A stretch of 64,000 bases of DNA from Pseudarthrobacter sp. NIBRBAC000502772 (GTDB taxonomy: Bacteria > Actinomycetota > Actinomycetes > Actinomycetales > Micrococcaceae). The DNA lies in NCBI RefSeq assembly GCF_006517235.1, contig NZ_CP041188.1, positions 1,798,001 to 1,862,000 on the forward strand, read 5' to 3'. The notes under the pieces were generated by a model. That model searched no databases. It was given only the letters and a program-made list of their open reading frames with translations, and was not told where the DNA came from. Below are positions 37,507 through 47,362 of the stretch, piece after piece (position 1 is the first letter of the stretch; every line of letters starts with the position of its first letter). The position numbers and the translations under genes were made by a program.

Positions 37507-38952
37507 TCAGCCGTTTATTTTGGCGGGCTGCTTCTTGCGGCCGGTGATGGTCAGGTAGCCCTGAGGGTCCAGCTCGCCGAGGTCCCCGGTACGGAAGAAC
37601 CCGTCCACAAAGGCCTCGGCGGTGGCCGCTTCGTTGGCGTGGTAACCCTTGAACACGCCGATCCCCTTGACCAGCACTTCGCCGTCCTCCGCCACGCGGA
37701 TGGTGGTGCCCGGCAGGGGGACGCCCACACTGCCCACCCTGGTCCGGGCGGGCGTGTTGGCCGTACAGGGGGCGGTTGTCTCGCTCAGCCCGTAGCCCTC
37801 AAGGACCGGGATCCCGGCGCCGCGGAAGAAGTGCGCGTCCTCAGGTGCCAGCGGGCCGGCCGCCGATACCGCGTAACGGACCCGGCCGCCAAGGAGCTGG
37901 CGGAGCTTCGGGTACACCAGGCGGTCAAAGACGGCGTGCCGTGCCCGCAACGCCAGCCCGGGTCCGCTGCCCCCGCCGCGGGCCACGGTGTCCTGTGCCG
38001 CCGAGAAACGGATGGCGGCGGCCGACGCAGCCCTGAAGATCCCCGCTGTCCCGGACCTGGCAGCCTGGTGCACGGCGTCCGCCCGGACCTTCTCGAAGAT
38101 CCGGGGCACCGCCAGGAGGAACGTGGGTTTGAACGTGCCCAGATCCGCCCGCAGATCAGCAGGACGGCTGACGTGTCCCAGGGTGGCGCCCGCATGGAGG
38201 CACGCCACCTGGGCAGCGCGGGCGAGCACATTGGCCAGCGGCAGGAACATCAGGGTGCGCGCATTTCGCCCCTTGAGGATCTCCGGGAGAAAGGCGACGA
38301 CGTTGACGGCCACGAGCGCAAAGTTGCCGTGGGTGATCACGCAGCCTTTGGGCCGTCCGGTGGTGCCGGACGTGTAGGCCAGGGAAGCGACGTCGTCCAG
38401 GCCCGCGGCGGAGCGGTGGCGTTCCAGCTCGGCGTCCGTGACGCCCATTCCGGCAGCCGAGAGGCTGGCGAGGTTCGGGGCGTCGCCGTCGTCATCCATC
38501 CTCACCACGGGGACCAGCCGGTCCTTGAGCAGGGTGGAAGACTCCAGGATGCCTGTAATAAGTGACACCTTGCCGCGGTCCTGCGCGAACACGCGGCGCG
38601 CGCCGGCGTCGTGCAGGATCCACTCCACCTGGCCGGGGGTCGAGGCCTCGTCGATGGGGACACTCACGCCGCCGGCAAACCAGATGGCGAAGTCCACCAG
38701 GGCCCACTCGTAGCGGGTGGCGGACATGACGGCCACGGTGTCGCCGGGCTCCAGGCCGCCGGCGATCAGTCCTTTGGCGAGGGCACAGACATCGTGCAGG
38801 AATTTTTGCGCCGGAACGTCGGTCCAGCCGTTGGGGCCTTTGCGCGCGTAGAGGGCGTGGGCCGGGTTGGCGGCCTCCCGCTGGCGCAGGAGATCCGTGA
38901 CATTGCTGCCGGGCTCCAGCTCCACCAGGAGTTTTGTGCTTGCTTCTCGCAC
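37507..38952 (-). CDS. Long-chain acyl-CoA ligase-like protein lacking the C-terminal domain
   Basis: A 481-residue AMP-forming ligase of the FadD15/long-chain type (usually ~600 residues). The N-terminal domain is complete: LAYTSGTTGRPKGCVITHGN (P-loop), FLPLANVLARAAQ, EGYGLSETTAPCTANTP and FFRTGDLGELDPQGYLTITGRKK. Directly after GRKK, the hinge where family members continue with EIIVTAGGKN, it reads QPAKING and stops. So the ~120-residue C-domain with the catalytic Lys is absent, and only 20 bp separate the stop from the convergent gene, leaving no room for it. It may be a pseudogene or an adenylation-only form. GTG start at 38952; pmt lies upstream. Confidence 0.85.
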   Translation of the reverse strand: MREASTKLLVELEPGSNVTDLLRQREAANPAHALYARKGPNGWTDVPAQKFLHDVCALAKGLIAGGLEPGDTVAVMSATRYEWALVDFAIWFAGGVSVPIDEASTPGQVEWILHDAGARRVFAQDRGKVSLITGILESSTLLKDRLVPVVRMDDDGDAPNLASLSAAGMGVTDAELERHRSAAGLDDVASLAYTSGTTGRPKGCVITHGNFALVAVNVVAFLPEILKGRNARTLMFLPLANVLARAAQVACLHAGATLGHVSRPADLRADLGTFKPTFLLAVPRIFEKVRADAVHQAARSGTAGIFRAASAAAIRFSAAQDTVARGGGSGPGLALRARHAVFDRLVYPKLRQLLGGRVRYAVSAAGPLAPEDAHFFRGAGIPVLEGYGLSETTAPCTANTPARTRVGSVGVPLPGTTIRVAEDGEVLVKGIGVFKGYHANEAATAEAFVDGFFRTGDLGELDPQGYLTITGRKKQPAKING

Positions 38953-39017
38953 GGGGGGTCTCCGTTCCGCTGCCTCAACGCAGTTCGCGGCTGGTCAGGG
39001 TTTCATGCAATCCTGCC

Positions 39018-40700
39018 TTAGATCCAGGACGGCATCCACATCCGGTAGCGCCATTCCTGGTAGGGGATGGTCTCCGCCGTCCACACCGGGTAGAAAAATG
39101 CGGACAACAGGACGGCCCCGGCGACGAACAGTGCCACCAGGTAAACACCGGACCGCCGGCGCCAGAGCGGGTCGGTGTCCCGGCCCAGGACGAGGCCCAG
39201 GCAATACACCAGCGCGAGCACCAGGAAGGGCTCAAAGGAGACGGCGTAAAAGTAAAACATGGTCCGCTCCGGGTACATGAACCACGGCAGGTAGCCGGCG
39301 CCCACGCCTGCAAGGATCGCCCCTGCGCGCCAGTCCCGGCGCCCGGCCCACCAGAACAGCAGGACCACCAGCGAGATGGCCGCTCCCCACCAGATCATCG
39401 GGTTCCCCACCGAGAGAATGGCGGAGGCGCAGTTGGGCACGTCGCATCCCGGGACGCCCTGCTCCGGCTTCTGGTAGAAGAACGACGTCGGCCGGCCCAT
39501 CACCAGCCAGCTCCAGGCGCTTGCCTCGTAGGGGTGTTCGGAGCCCAGTCCCTGGTGGAACTTGTAGGCCTCCAGATGGTAGTGCGCCAGCGAACGCAGG
39601 GAGTCCGGCAGCCAGCCCCACTCCGCTGAGGGGTTGCTCTGGGCCCACCGCCGGAAGTAGGCGCCCTCGGAACGGAACCAGCCCGTCCAGGTGGCGGTGT
39701 AGACCACCGCCGCAACCGGAACCATGCTGGCAAAGGCAGGCAGTCCATCCTTGATGATTCCGCCGCTGACCCAGCCGCGGATTCCCGCGACGCGCCGTGC
39801 ATTGAGGTCCCATAGGACCGTCAGCATGCCGAAGCCGGCGAGGAAAAACAGGCCCGACCATTTGGTGCCTATGGCGAGTCCCATGCACACGCCCGCGGCG
39901 AGACGCCACCAGCGGATCCCCAGCCACGGTCCCGCCAGCAGTTGGCTGGCTGCGGGCCGAGCGTTCCGGGACGCGGCCGCGAGCCGTCCGAGCCGTGCGG
40001 CCAGCCGCCGTCGTCCGTCATCGCGGTCCAGCAGCAAAGCTCCGAAGGCCGCCAGGAGCCAGAACATCAGGAAGATATCCAAGAGTGATGTCCGCGACAT
40101 CACCAGGTGGTGGCCGTCGACGGCGAGCAGCAGGCCCGCGGCGGCAGACAGCGGCACTGAGCGGAACAGCTTCAGTGCAATCAGCGTGAGCAGCAGGATG
40201 GACAGGGTTCCGGTCAGTGCGGCCGCGAACCGCCAGCCGAACGGATTATCGGACCCGAAGAGCCACATGCCGCCGGCGATCATCCACTTGCCCACGGGCG
40301 GATGGACCACGTACTCGGGAGTGTCCAGGAGGATGGCCGGGTTGCCTGCGTTGAAGGAGTCGTTGGCCTTGTCCGGCCAGCCCCGTTCGTAGCCGCTGAC
40401 CACGTAGGAGTAGGCGTCCTTGACGTAATACGTTTCATCGAAGACCAGGCTGTGCGGCGTGTCCAGCCGGACAAAGCGGAGGACGCCGCCGATCACGGAG
40501 GTCAGGGCGGGCACCAACCAGAACCAGAGACGCAGCGACGGCGGGTACTCCCGCCAGCTGCGCGTGCTGCCGATCAGGCGCTCGCGGAGGGCTGTGGCTG
40601 AGAAGGCCTCGGCCGGACGGGCGATCCACGGGCCTCGTGCCGGCGGGATGGTCTGGCCGGCCTCGGCAGGCCGCATGGAGGTCTGCGTCACGAGCCCCAT
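39018..40700 (-). CDS. Dolichyl/polyprenyl-phosphate-mannose--protein O-mannosyltransferase
   Basis: A 560-residue GT39 membrane enzyme that transfers mannose from polyprenyl-phosphomannose to exported proteins. Motifs are LVFDETYYVKDAYSY (acidic FDE in loop 1), VVHPPVGKWMIAGG, SRTSLLDIFLMFWLLAAFGALLLDRD and a long loop with YHLEAYKFHQGLGSEHPYEASAWSWLVMGRP. Around eleven helices are predicted. The frame is open to 40766, but ATG 40700 has AAGGT just upstream and avoids overlap with rsmI. It is divergent from rsmI as in M. tuberculosis. manA at 18 kb supports mannose supply. Confidence 0.93.
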   Translation of the reverse strand: MGLVTQTSMRPAEAGQTIPPARGPWIARPAEAFSATALRERLIGSTRSWREYPPSLRLWFWLVPALTSVIGGVLRFVRLDTPHSLVFDETYYVKDAYSYVVSGYERGWPDKANDSFNAGNPAILLDTPEYVVHPPVGKWMIAGGMWLFGSDNPFGWRFAAALTGTLSILLLTLIALKLFRSVPLSAAAGLLLAVDGHHLVMSRTSLLDIFLMFWLLAAFGALLLDRDDGRRRLAARLGRLAAASRNARPAASQLLAGPWLGIRWWRLAAGVCMGLAIGTKWSGLFFLAGFGMLTVLWDLNARRVAGIRGWVSGGIIKDGLPAFASMVPVAAVVYTATWTGWFRSEGAYFRRWAQSNPSAEWGWLPDSLRSLAHYHLEAYKFHQGLGSEHPYEASAWSWLVMGRPTSFFYQKPEQGVPGCDVPNCASAILSVGNPMIWWGAAISLVVLLFWWAGRRDWRAGAILAGVGAGYLPWFMYPERTMFYFYAVSFEPFLVLALVYCLGLVLGRDTDPLWRRRSGVYLVALFVAGAVLLSAFFYPVWTAETIPYQEWRYRMWMPSWI

Positions 40701-40746
40701 GCTACCTTTTGCAGCTTGGGCCGCCGGCCAGCAGTACGCTGGGGGA

Positions 40747-41706
40747 GTGGACCCTAACCCCAGCACCTTCGCCGATTCCCGCCCCGCAGAACCTTTCGAT
40801 GCCGCCGGGGAGGAGCCAGAGACAGAGGTTCACGTGGCAGCGGACCCGGCTGCAGCGGCACCGGTCGCCACGGGGCCGGGCCGGATTGTACTGGCGGCAA
40901 CGCCCATCGGGAATACGGGAGACGCGTCGGCCCGCCTGATCGAGCTCCTGGGGACGGCGGACATCGTGGCCGCCGAAGACACCAGGCGCCTGCACCGCCT
41001 TGTCCAGAACCTCGGAGTCACCGTCGCCGGGCGGGTCATCAGCTACCACGAGCACAACGAGGCCACCAAGACCGCGGAACTGCTGGAGCACGTCCGGTCC
41101 GGCAAAACCCTGGTCATGGTCACAGACGCCGGCATGCCTTCGGTCTCGGACCCGGGGTTCAGGCTGGTGGAAGGCGCTGTGGCAGCCGGACTTACCGTGA
41201 CCGCCGTCCCTGGCCCGTCCGCGGTACTGACCGCCCTGGCGCTGTCCGGTCTACCCACCGACCGCTTCTGTTTTGAGGGATTCCTGCCCCGGAAGGCCGG
41301 CGAACGGGCGTCGCGGTTGGCGGACCTTTCGGCCGAACGCCGGACCATGGTGTTTTTTGAGGCCCCGCACCGGCTGGAATCGATGCTGCGGGCCCTGCGC
41401 GAGCGTTTCGGTGCCGAGCGGCGGATCGCCGTCTGCCGGGAACTGACCAAGACCTACGAGGAAGTCATCCGCGGGACGGTCGGGGAACTGTTGCTGTGGG
41501 CCGAAGGCAACGAGGTGCGCGGCGAGATTGCCGTGGTGCTGGGCGGCGCCCCTGAGCAGGCGCCGGGCACCCCCGAGGACCACGTGGCGGCCGTCAACGA
41601 GCTGGTGGCCCAGGGAATCCGGCTCAAGGAAGCCGTGGCCGCCGTAGCCGAGGACGTCCGCGTCAGCAAGCGGGAGCTGTACTCGGCGGTCCTCGCGGCA
41701 CGCTGA
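40747..41706 (+). CDS. rsmI: 16S rRNA (cytidine1402-2'-O)-methyltransferase
   Basis: SAM-dependent tetrapyrrole-methylase-fold enzyme modifying C1402 in the ribosomal decoding centre, 319 residues. Signature blocks are RIVLAATPIGNTGDASARLIELL, AEDTRRLHRLVQNLG, SYHEHNEATK, VTDAGMPSVSDPGFRLV and FFEAPHRLESMLRALRERFG. GTG 40747 has only a close GGGGGA and may be leaderless behind TACGCT (40735-40740). GTG 40834 (AGAGG at 5 nt) would remove 29 low-complexity residues and is a serious alternative. Confidence 0.94.
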   Translation: MDPNPSTFADSRPAEPFDAAGEEPETEVHVAADPAAAAPVATGPGRIVLAATPIGNTGDASARLIELLGTADIVAAEDTRRLHRLVQNLGVTVAGRVISYHEHNEATKTAELLEHVRSGKTLVMVTDAGMPSVSDPGFRLVEGAVAAGLTVTAVPGPSAVLTALALSGLPTDRFCFEGFLPRKAGERASRLADLSAERRTMVFFEAPHRLESMLRALRERFGAERRIAVCRELTKTYEEVIRGTVGELLLWAEGNEVRGEIAVVLGGAPEQAPGTPEDHVAAVNELVAQGIRLKEAVAAVAEDVRVSKRELYSAVLAAR

Positions 41707-41880
41707 GCATACGAAAGGCCAGCTGTGCAGCTGCACAACGAAATCTCGCTTCAGCAGTGCGTCCAGGCGTAGACCCTCTGGCGGCCGCGGCAGTAGTGTG
41801 ACAGTAAATCAGCCAATACGGCAGGCCGCCCAGGCCCTGCGTCAAGGCTGAACCAAACCTTTATTGACGAGGGAGTCACC

Positions 41881-43380
41881 GTGACTGTCACCGCACAGCC
41901 AGCTGTTACCGTGGAGCGCGAAATCGCACTGCTGGCCTCTGTTCCCACCGGATTGCTGATCAACGGCGAATGGCGCCCGGCGGCGTCAGGCAAGACGTTC
42001 GACGTCGAGGACCCCGCCACGGGCAAGGTGCTCCTTAGCATCGCTGACGCCGGCGCCGAAGACGGCAAAGCTGCTTTGGACGCGGCGGCCGCAGCGCAGG
42101 AATCGTGGGCGAAGGTCCCGGCCCGTGAACGCGGCGAAATCCTCCGCCGTGCCTTTGAGATGGTTACGGCGCGTGCCGAGGACTTCGCGCTGCTGATGAC
42201 CATGGAAATGGGCAAACCGCTGGCCGAGGCCCGCGGCGAGGTCACCTACGGCGCCGAGTTCCTGCGCTGGTTCTCCGAGGAAGCCGTCCGCGCGTTCGGC
42301 CGCTACTCGGTCTCGCCCGATGGCAAGTCCCGCCTGCTGGTGACCAAGAAGCCGGTGGGCCCGTGCCTGCTGATCACGCCGTGGAACTTCCCGCTGGCCA
42401 TGGCCACGCGCAAGATCGCCCCTGCTGTCGCGGCCGGCTGCACCATGGTGCTGAAGTCCGCCAACCTCACGCCGCTGACCTCGCAGCTGTTCGCCGCCGT
42501 CATGCAGGAGGCGGGCCTGCCGGCCGGAGTCCTGAACGTCATCCCTACGTCCACGGCAGGCGCCACCACCGGACCGCTGATCAAGGACCAGCGCCTGCGC
42601 AAACTCTCGTTTACGGGCTCGACGGAGGTGGGCCGGCGCCTGCTCGCCGACGCGTCCGAGACGGTGCTGCGGACCTCCATGGAACTCGGTGGCAACGCCC
42701 CGTTCGTGGTGTTCGAGGACGCGGACCTGGACGCCGCCGTCGCCGGTGCCATGCTGGCGAAGCTACGGAACATGGGCGAGGCCTGCACCGCGGCCAACCG
42801 GTTCATCGTTCACGAGTCTGTTGCTGACGAGTTCGCGGAAAAGTTCGCGGCGAAGATGGCGGACATGACCACGGCCCGGGGTACGGAACCGGAGTCCAAG
42901 GTCGGCCCGCTGATTGATGCCAAGAGCCGGGACAAGGTCCACGAGCTGGTGTCCGACGCCGTGGCCTCCGGCGCCAGGGCAGTCCTGGGCGGCGCCCCGG
43001 CCGAAGGCCCGGGCTACTTCTACCCGCCCACCATCCTCACCGGCGTCACCGAAGGCACCCGGATCCTGTCCGAGGAAATCTTCGGCCCCGTTGCGCCGAT
43101 CATCACCTTCAAAACGGAGGACGAAGCGATCCGCCTGGCCAACAACACCGAGTACGGGCTGGTGGCGTACGTCTTCACCCGCGACCTGAACCGCGGCATC
43201 CGGATGGGCGAACGGCTCGAGACCGGCATGCTCGGCCTGAACGCCGGCGTCATCTCCAATGCCGCCGCACCGTTCGGCGGCGTCAAGCAGTCCGGGCTGG
43301 GACGTGAAGGCGGCCTCGAAGGCATCGAGGAATACCTTTACACGCAGTACATCGGCATCGCCGACCCCTACGCCGGCTGA
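41881..43380 (+). CDS. gabD: NAD(P)-dependent succinate-semialdehyde dehydrogenase
   Basis: Aldehyde dehydrogenase of 499 residues converting succinate semialdehyde to succinate in GABA or related catabolism. Conserved blocks are LITPWNFPLAMATRKIAPAVAAGC, FTGSTEVGRRLL, the catalytic Glu in MELGGNAPFVVF and catalytic Cys in MGEACTAANRF. The C-terminal PFGGVKQSGLGREGGLEGIEEYL matches the GabD subfamily. GTG 41881 has GAGGGAG at 6 nt. No GABA aminotransferase is nearby, so the substrate is inferred by family. It ends before a hairpin. Confidence 0.9.
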   Translation: MTVTAQPAVTVEREIALLASVPTGLLINGEWRPAASGKTFDVEDPATGKVLLSIADAGAEDGKAALDAAAAAQESWAKVPARERGEILRRAFEMVTARAEDFALLMTMEMGKPLAEARGEVTYGAEFLRWFSEEAVRAFGRYSVSPDGKSRLLVTKKPVGPCLLITPWNFPLAMATRKIAPAVAAGCTMVLKSANLTPLTSQLFAAVMQEAGLPAGVLNVIPTSTAGATTGPLIKDQRLRKLSFTGSTEVGRRLLADASETVLRTSMELGGNAPFVVFEDADLDAAVAGAMLAKLRNMGEACTAANRFIVHESVADEFAEKFAAKMADMTTARGTEPESKVGPLIDAKSRDKVHELVSDAVASGARAVLGGAPAEGPGYFYPPTILTGVTEGTRILSEEIFGPVAPIITFKTEDEAIRLANNTEYGLVAYVFTRDLNRGIRMGERLETGMLGLNAGVISNAAAPFGGVKQSGLGREGGLEGIEEYLYTQYIGIADPYAG

Positions 43381-43393
43381 ACGGATGGTCCTC

Positions 43394-43423
43394 CGGCTGA
43401 CAGGATTATCCTCCGGTCAGCCG
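43394..43423 (+). terminator. Hairpin terminator of gabD
   Basis: CGGCTGAC (43394-43401) pairs with GTCAGCCG (43416-43423), with a nested AGGAT/ATCCT. It starts 14 bp after the stop, and CTTCCTT follows. Confidence 0.65.
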
Positions 43424-43462
43424 CTTCCTTCACCGCCAGTAGGTAGCCGCTGCGGCGAGCCG

Positions 43463-45949
43463 CTATTGGCTACCACGCGGCCGGAACAAGCCGTCGCGCG
43501 CCCTCGACCAGGAGCGTGCGGCGGCTTTTGCCGTCCGTCGCGCCAGCCTGCCGAGCCCTCTGAACGGGGCAGCCAGGAGCCAGGCCCACCGGCCCAGAAC
43601 CGACGGCGGGAGCCAGTCGGCACGGAGGCGTCGAGGGAGAGAGGCGTTGGCACGCAAGGACTGCTGTACCGCCGCGATGCGTGGGGCAATGGCCCCTGTC
43701 CTTCCGCGGCCGGCTGTGTCCTGGACAGGCGGGCCGTAGTGCCGGCGTTCGAAGTCGGAGGTGAGGCTGCGGATGGCTTGGTGCGCGGCGTCGTCCATGC
43801 CGCCATGTTCGCCGAGCAGCGATGAATGGCGGAGCCGTGCGGAATACGTCCGGGCTGTTTCGCTGGAGTCCGGTGGCAGTCCGTAGTCGGTTCCGAGATC
43901 ACGGATTTCGGCCCACGCCAGCGGAATCACGTCCTCCCGCGCCCGGCCCTCGGTGCGGAGCCGCCGGGCACGCCGGCCCATCCTCACCAGCCGCGGCGAG
44001 GCTGCCAGGAGGACCAGGCCCAGTGCGGCGGCCGTCCCCAGCAGCCATGGCAGGAGCAGCTGCCCGAGGTCCCCCGCGCCGCCACCGGCACCCGGGAGGG
44101 GCGCGGCCGTGGCGCTTGGTGTGGGGGTCGGGGCGGTTGCGCCGGGAAGGAGGTCCTCGTTATTACCCAGCGAACCGGGGCTGCCGGGTGTGCTGGTTTC
44201 CGTGGCGTACGCGGGTATAACACCACGTGACGGCGTGGGTTCGAAGGGCACCCACCCCAATCCCTGGAAGTAGAGCTCGGGCCAGGCGTGGGCGTCCCGG
44301 GCGTCCACCTCATACTCCGGCAGCGCACCTTGCCCGGCCACTGAAACCGTGGAACCAGTGCTTCGGCCCGGCGCGTAACCAACCGCGATCCGGCTCGGGA
44401 TACCTTCCAGCCGGGCCATCACGGCCATCGCGGACGAGTAGTGGATGCAGTATCCGCTCTTCTGGGTCAGGAAATCGGCCAGCACCGAGAGCCCGTTACC
44501 GTCGTAGCCGCCCTGGACAGGTGACTGGAGCGAGTAGGTGAACTCCCCTGAGCGAAGGTATTTCTGGATGGCCATGGCCTTGGCGAAGGGTGTGTCACTC
44601 GAAGCTGTCACCGTGTCCGCCGTGCTGCGGACGATGTCCGGGACGTTGCCGGGAACCCTGGTGAAGTCGGCAGGAATTCCCTGCACGGCCTGCGACGACT
44701 GTTGAAGGAGGGTGGCCGTGAGCTTAGGCGCCGTGGACACCACAATGTATTCCTGTGTCCGCGTGTTGGTGTTGGAACCCTTGACGGCCAGGGTGGCCGG
44801 GTCCCATGTCCAGGCGCCATTGAGCCCGCGGATTGTTTCCGGCGCGTACGGCAACGGCAGGTACGGGCTCGTGAACGTGCCCGTATTCACGATAGTCACC
44901 TGGCGGAGCTGCTCCTCGGCGACGATCTCGTGGCCCGTCTCAAGCTGTCCGGCCACGGGGCGGCGCTCCGCGTCGCGGTCATCGGGTCCCCACGACTCGC
45001 CGTCGAAATTGTCAACAGTGACGGACCGCAGATACAGCGGCCCGGCCGCGTTGGTGGCATAGGTGATCCGCCCGCTTCCGGCCGGTGCCCGCAGGCTGTT
45101 TCCCAAGGTAATCATGGGGTTCAAGCCGGTCCCGGCGCCCCACGGGTTCAGCCGGGAGCCCTGCGGAAACGTGCCGTGGTCGAATCCGGGGATGGCCGCC
45201 GGCACTGCCAGTGTTGCCACCAGGGCCACGGTCCCGGTCAGCATGGCCTGCCGGAACTGGCCGGGATTCCGGCCGCTGTCGGCCGCAGTGCGGGAATCCG
45301 GTGCAAACCACTGGCTGCACGCGAGGATGAGGAGGTACCCGGCCGCCGTGGCTGTGAAGCCCCAAACCCCCACGCTCTGGGGCTTCACGGTGGCGGGGAC
45401 TACCAGGATGGCCAGCAGGCCCAGGCCGGTTGCTGCCGGCATGCCAAGCGGCACGGCCAGCGCATCGATGAGGATGACTGTCAGGCCCAGGGCTGCGCAG
45501 CTGACCATAACGATTCCGGCGTTCGGAGCCACCGGGGCACTTTCCGCAAGGACCGTCTCGCTCGCCCGGCGGACGAACCTGTCCACTTCAGCCATGGTTG
45601 CCCCGGACGGGATGAAACCGGCAATGCCCGTGCTTCGGAAAAACGTCAGGGTGAGGATCGCGATCAGGGAGGCAAAGCCGCCGGCAGCCACCATGAGAGG
45701 ATGGGCCCGCAGCGCGCGGAGCGTGGCGATGGTCAGGCAGACCACCACCACCGTGGTCAGGATGGGCAAGTACCAGGCCCAACCCCGCAGGACACCGTTG
45801 AGGGAAATCGCGGCGCCAGCCACGGACAGGGCGACTGCGCCGGCCATGGCCCAGGGGTACGCCCCGACCCGCGTCCGTGCCGGAACCTGGCTCGGGGCAT
45901 CTGTGGCTGCCCGCCCGCGCGACGCGTTGCGTTCCGGTGCCAGTGTCAC
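43463..45949 (-). CDS. DUF3488/transglutaminase-like/DUF4129 membrane protein
   Basis: An 828-residue protein: N-terminal six or more helices (~35-240, DUF3488), a large extracytoplasmic region with a transglutaminase-like core, a further helix (~610-630) and a cytoplasmic DUF4129-like tail. The Cys-His-Asp triad is visible in GYCIHYSSAMAVMARLEGIPSRIAVGYAPG (Cys), ARDAHAWPELYFQGLGWVPFEPTPS (His) and the following Asp region. The frame extends artificially to 46516; the true start is GTG 45949, overlapping the DUF58 stop (GTGA). It forms an operon moxR-DUF58-transglutaminase, and the role is likely envelope-related, but the substrate is unknown. Confidence 0.9.
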   Translation of the reverse strand: MTLAPERNASRGRAATDAPSQVPARTRVGAYPWAMAGAVALSVAGAAISLNGVLRGWAWYLPILTTVVVVCLTIATLRALRAHPLMVAAGGFASLIAILTLTFFRSTGIAGFIPSGATMAEVDRFVRRASETVLAESAPVAPNAGIVMVSCAALGLTVILIDALAVPLGMPAATGLGLLAILVVPATVKPQSVGVWGFTATAAGYLLILACSQWFAPDSRTAADSGRNPGQFRQAMLTGTVALVATLAVPAAIPGFDHGTFPQGSRLNPWGAGTGLNPMITLGNSLRAPAGSGRITYATNAAGPLYLRSVTVDNFDGESWGPDDRDAERRPVAGQLETGHEIVAEEQLRQVTIVNTGTFTSPYLPLPYAPETIRGLNGAWTWDPATLAVKGSNTNTRTQEYIVVSTAPKLTATLLQQSSQAVQGIPADFTRVPGNVPDIVRSTADTVTASSDTPFAKAMAIQKYLRSGEFTYSLQSPVQGGYDGNGLSVLADFLTQKSGYCIHYSSAMAVMARLEGIPSRIAVGYAPGRSTGSTVSVAGQGALPEYEVDARDAHAWPELYFQGLGWVPFEPTPSRGVIPAYATETSTPGSPGSLGNNEDLLPGATAPTPTPSATAAPLPGAGGGAGDLGQLLLPWLLGTAAALGLVLLAASPRLVRMGRRARRLRTEGRAREDVIPLAWAEIRDLGTDYGLPPDSSETARTYSARLRHSSLLGEHGGMDDAAHQAIRSLTSDFERRHYGPPVQDTAGRGRTGAIAPRIAAVQQSLRANASLPRRLRADWLPPSVLGRWAWLLAAPFRGLGRLARRTAKAAARSWSRARDGLFRPRGSQ

Positions 45950-47349
45950 CGTCCCACCTCCGCTCCGCGGCGTACGTCTGCCGCTGCCGTGGCCGGCGCA
46001 GCGCCACCCTGGTCGAAGTGCGTCCAGGCGTCCGGGACCGGAACCGAGGTTGGCACCGCCACTGCCCGCCAGCCGCCCCGGCGGAGGGCCTCCAAGGAGT
46101 CCTCGGAATCGGCGGGCCTCTCGGAAACGATGATGGCGAACGCATTCGCGCCATAACCCGCCGCCGGAGCGAGGGCTCTGGCCTCGCTCGGAGAGATCCT
46201 GCCGAGCACGGCAATAAGGGGCCCCCGCATCCGGTGGGCGGAGAGCTTGTCCATCAGGTGATCGTCGAAAACGGCCGGTCCGGCATCCTGGCCACCGTGG
46301 TCCCGGGCAGCGTGGTGCGGACCGGACAGCTGGATGGCGGCGAGGCTTTCGGCGATCGACTGGAGCCCGGACACTCCGCTGAACTCTTCCGCTTCCGGTT
46401 CCGGTGCGGACGGGGAGCGGAGGAACGCGGGTTCGCCGCGGGGGTCCAGGAGGCGGAGGGCGTAGTTCCGCTCCGACAGGTGCGTGCAGATGGAGATCGC
46501 GGCCACCACGGCCCACTCGAAAGTGCCGCTGGTGATCATCTCGTGGCCGTCGACGGCCGCAGTGCCCCCGAAACCGGAGCCGTGCCCGCCGGAAAATGCC
46601 GCGAACCGTTGGTCCAGGATGATGGTGGCCTCCGGCGTTGTGACGGACTCCTCCTGGCGCACCATCAGGGCGCCGTGGTGCGCGGTGGCCGCCCAGTGCA
46701 CCCGGCGCATGGGATCGCCCGGGCGGTATTCGCGGGTCATGACGTCATCGTCGCTGGGGTTGGCGCGGGTACGGGTTGCTGTGATGCCGTCGTTGCCGCG
46801 GGCTCCCGCGAGGCCCGTCACGGGAAGCTCGACGGCGGCGGGCGTCACGGTGAGTGTGTCGCCGTCGTCAATTGACCGCCGGTGCAGGGACAACCCGAAC
46901 GGATCCGTGAACTCGGCTGTTACCGGGCCGATCAGGTACTGTCCGCGTTTGGTGGAGCGCAAGTGGTATTCGTACCTGCTGGTCCCGCCCCTGGCTGAGC
47001 GGGCGGGGAAATGGAAGGCCGGGGACTCGCCGAACCGTGGCGGCAGCCGTTCCTCCATGATCGCCCGGCCGCCCCCGTAACCGGTCCGCGCCACGGCGAG
47101 CCGCACTGTGGTGGCGGCGGAGGTCTCCACCGGGGACGGGTTGAACTCGCGGTAAACCTGGAACCGGGGCTTGAGGAGCCTGATCCCGGCCAGCGAAACC
47201 AGGGGAAGGACGATGAGCAGGACACTCAGGCTCAGCAGATCCCGCCGCCCCATGATCTGCGCAGACAACAGGCAGACGGCGCCGGCGGCCAGGAGCCCCC
47301 AGCCACGCTGGCTGAACAGGTGCCGGGGTAGTCGGTCACGCAGCGCCAT
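45946..47349 (-). CDS. DUF58 domain-containing protein
   Basis: A 467-residue protein with two N-terminal helices (~15-60), a beta-rich region and the DUF58 core with VMTREYRPGDPMRRVHWAATAHHGALMVRQEE, the family's signature. The rest is a vWA-like domain probably used as a partner of the MoxR ATPase. The stop overlaps the downstream GTG by 4 bp, and the upstream moxR stop is 13 bp away, so the three genes form a tight operon. Confidence 0.9.
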   Translation of the reverse strand: MALRDRLPRHLFSQRGWGLLAAGAVCLLSAQIMGRRDLLSLSVLLIVLPLVSLAGIRLLKPRFQVYREFNPSPVETSAATTVRLAVARTGYGGGRAIMEERLPPRFGESPAFHFPARSARGGTSRYEYHLRSTKRGQYLIGPVTAEFTDPFGLSLHRRSIDDGDTLTVTPAAVELPVTGLAGARGNDGITATRTRANPSDDDVMTREYRPGDPMRRVHWAATAHHGALMVRQEESVTTPEATIILDQRFAAFSGGHGSGFGGTAAVDGHEMITSGTFEWAVVAAISICTHLSERNYALRLLDPRGEPAFLRSPSAPEPEAEEFSGVSGLQSIAESLAAIQLSGPHHAARDHGGQDAGPAVFDDHLMDKLSAHRMRGPLIAVLGRISPSEARALAPAAGYGANAFAIIVSERPADSEDSLEALRRGGWRAVAVPTSVPVPDAWTHFDQGGAAPATAAADVRRGAEVGR

Positions 47350-47362
47350 GTGCCGGCCCTGC

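Noticed and set aside
43463..46516. 1017-residue reading of the transglutaminase gene from 46516
   Set aside because: The first 189 codons overlap the DUF58 gene in another frame and are R/G/P-rich antisense-type sequence; GTG 45949 with a 4-bp GTGA overlap is the natural start.
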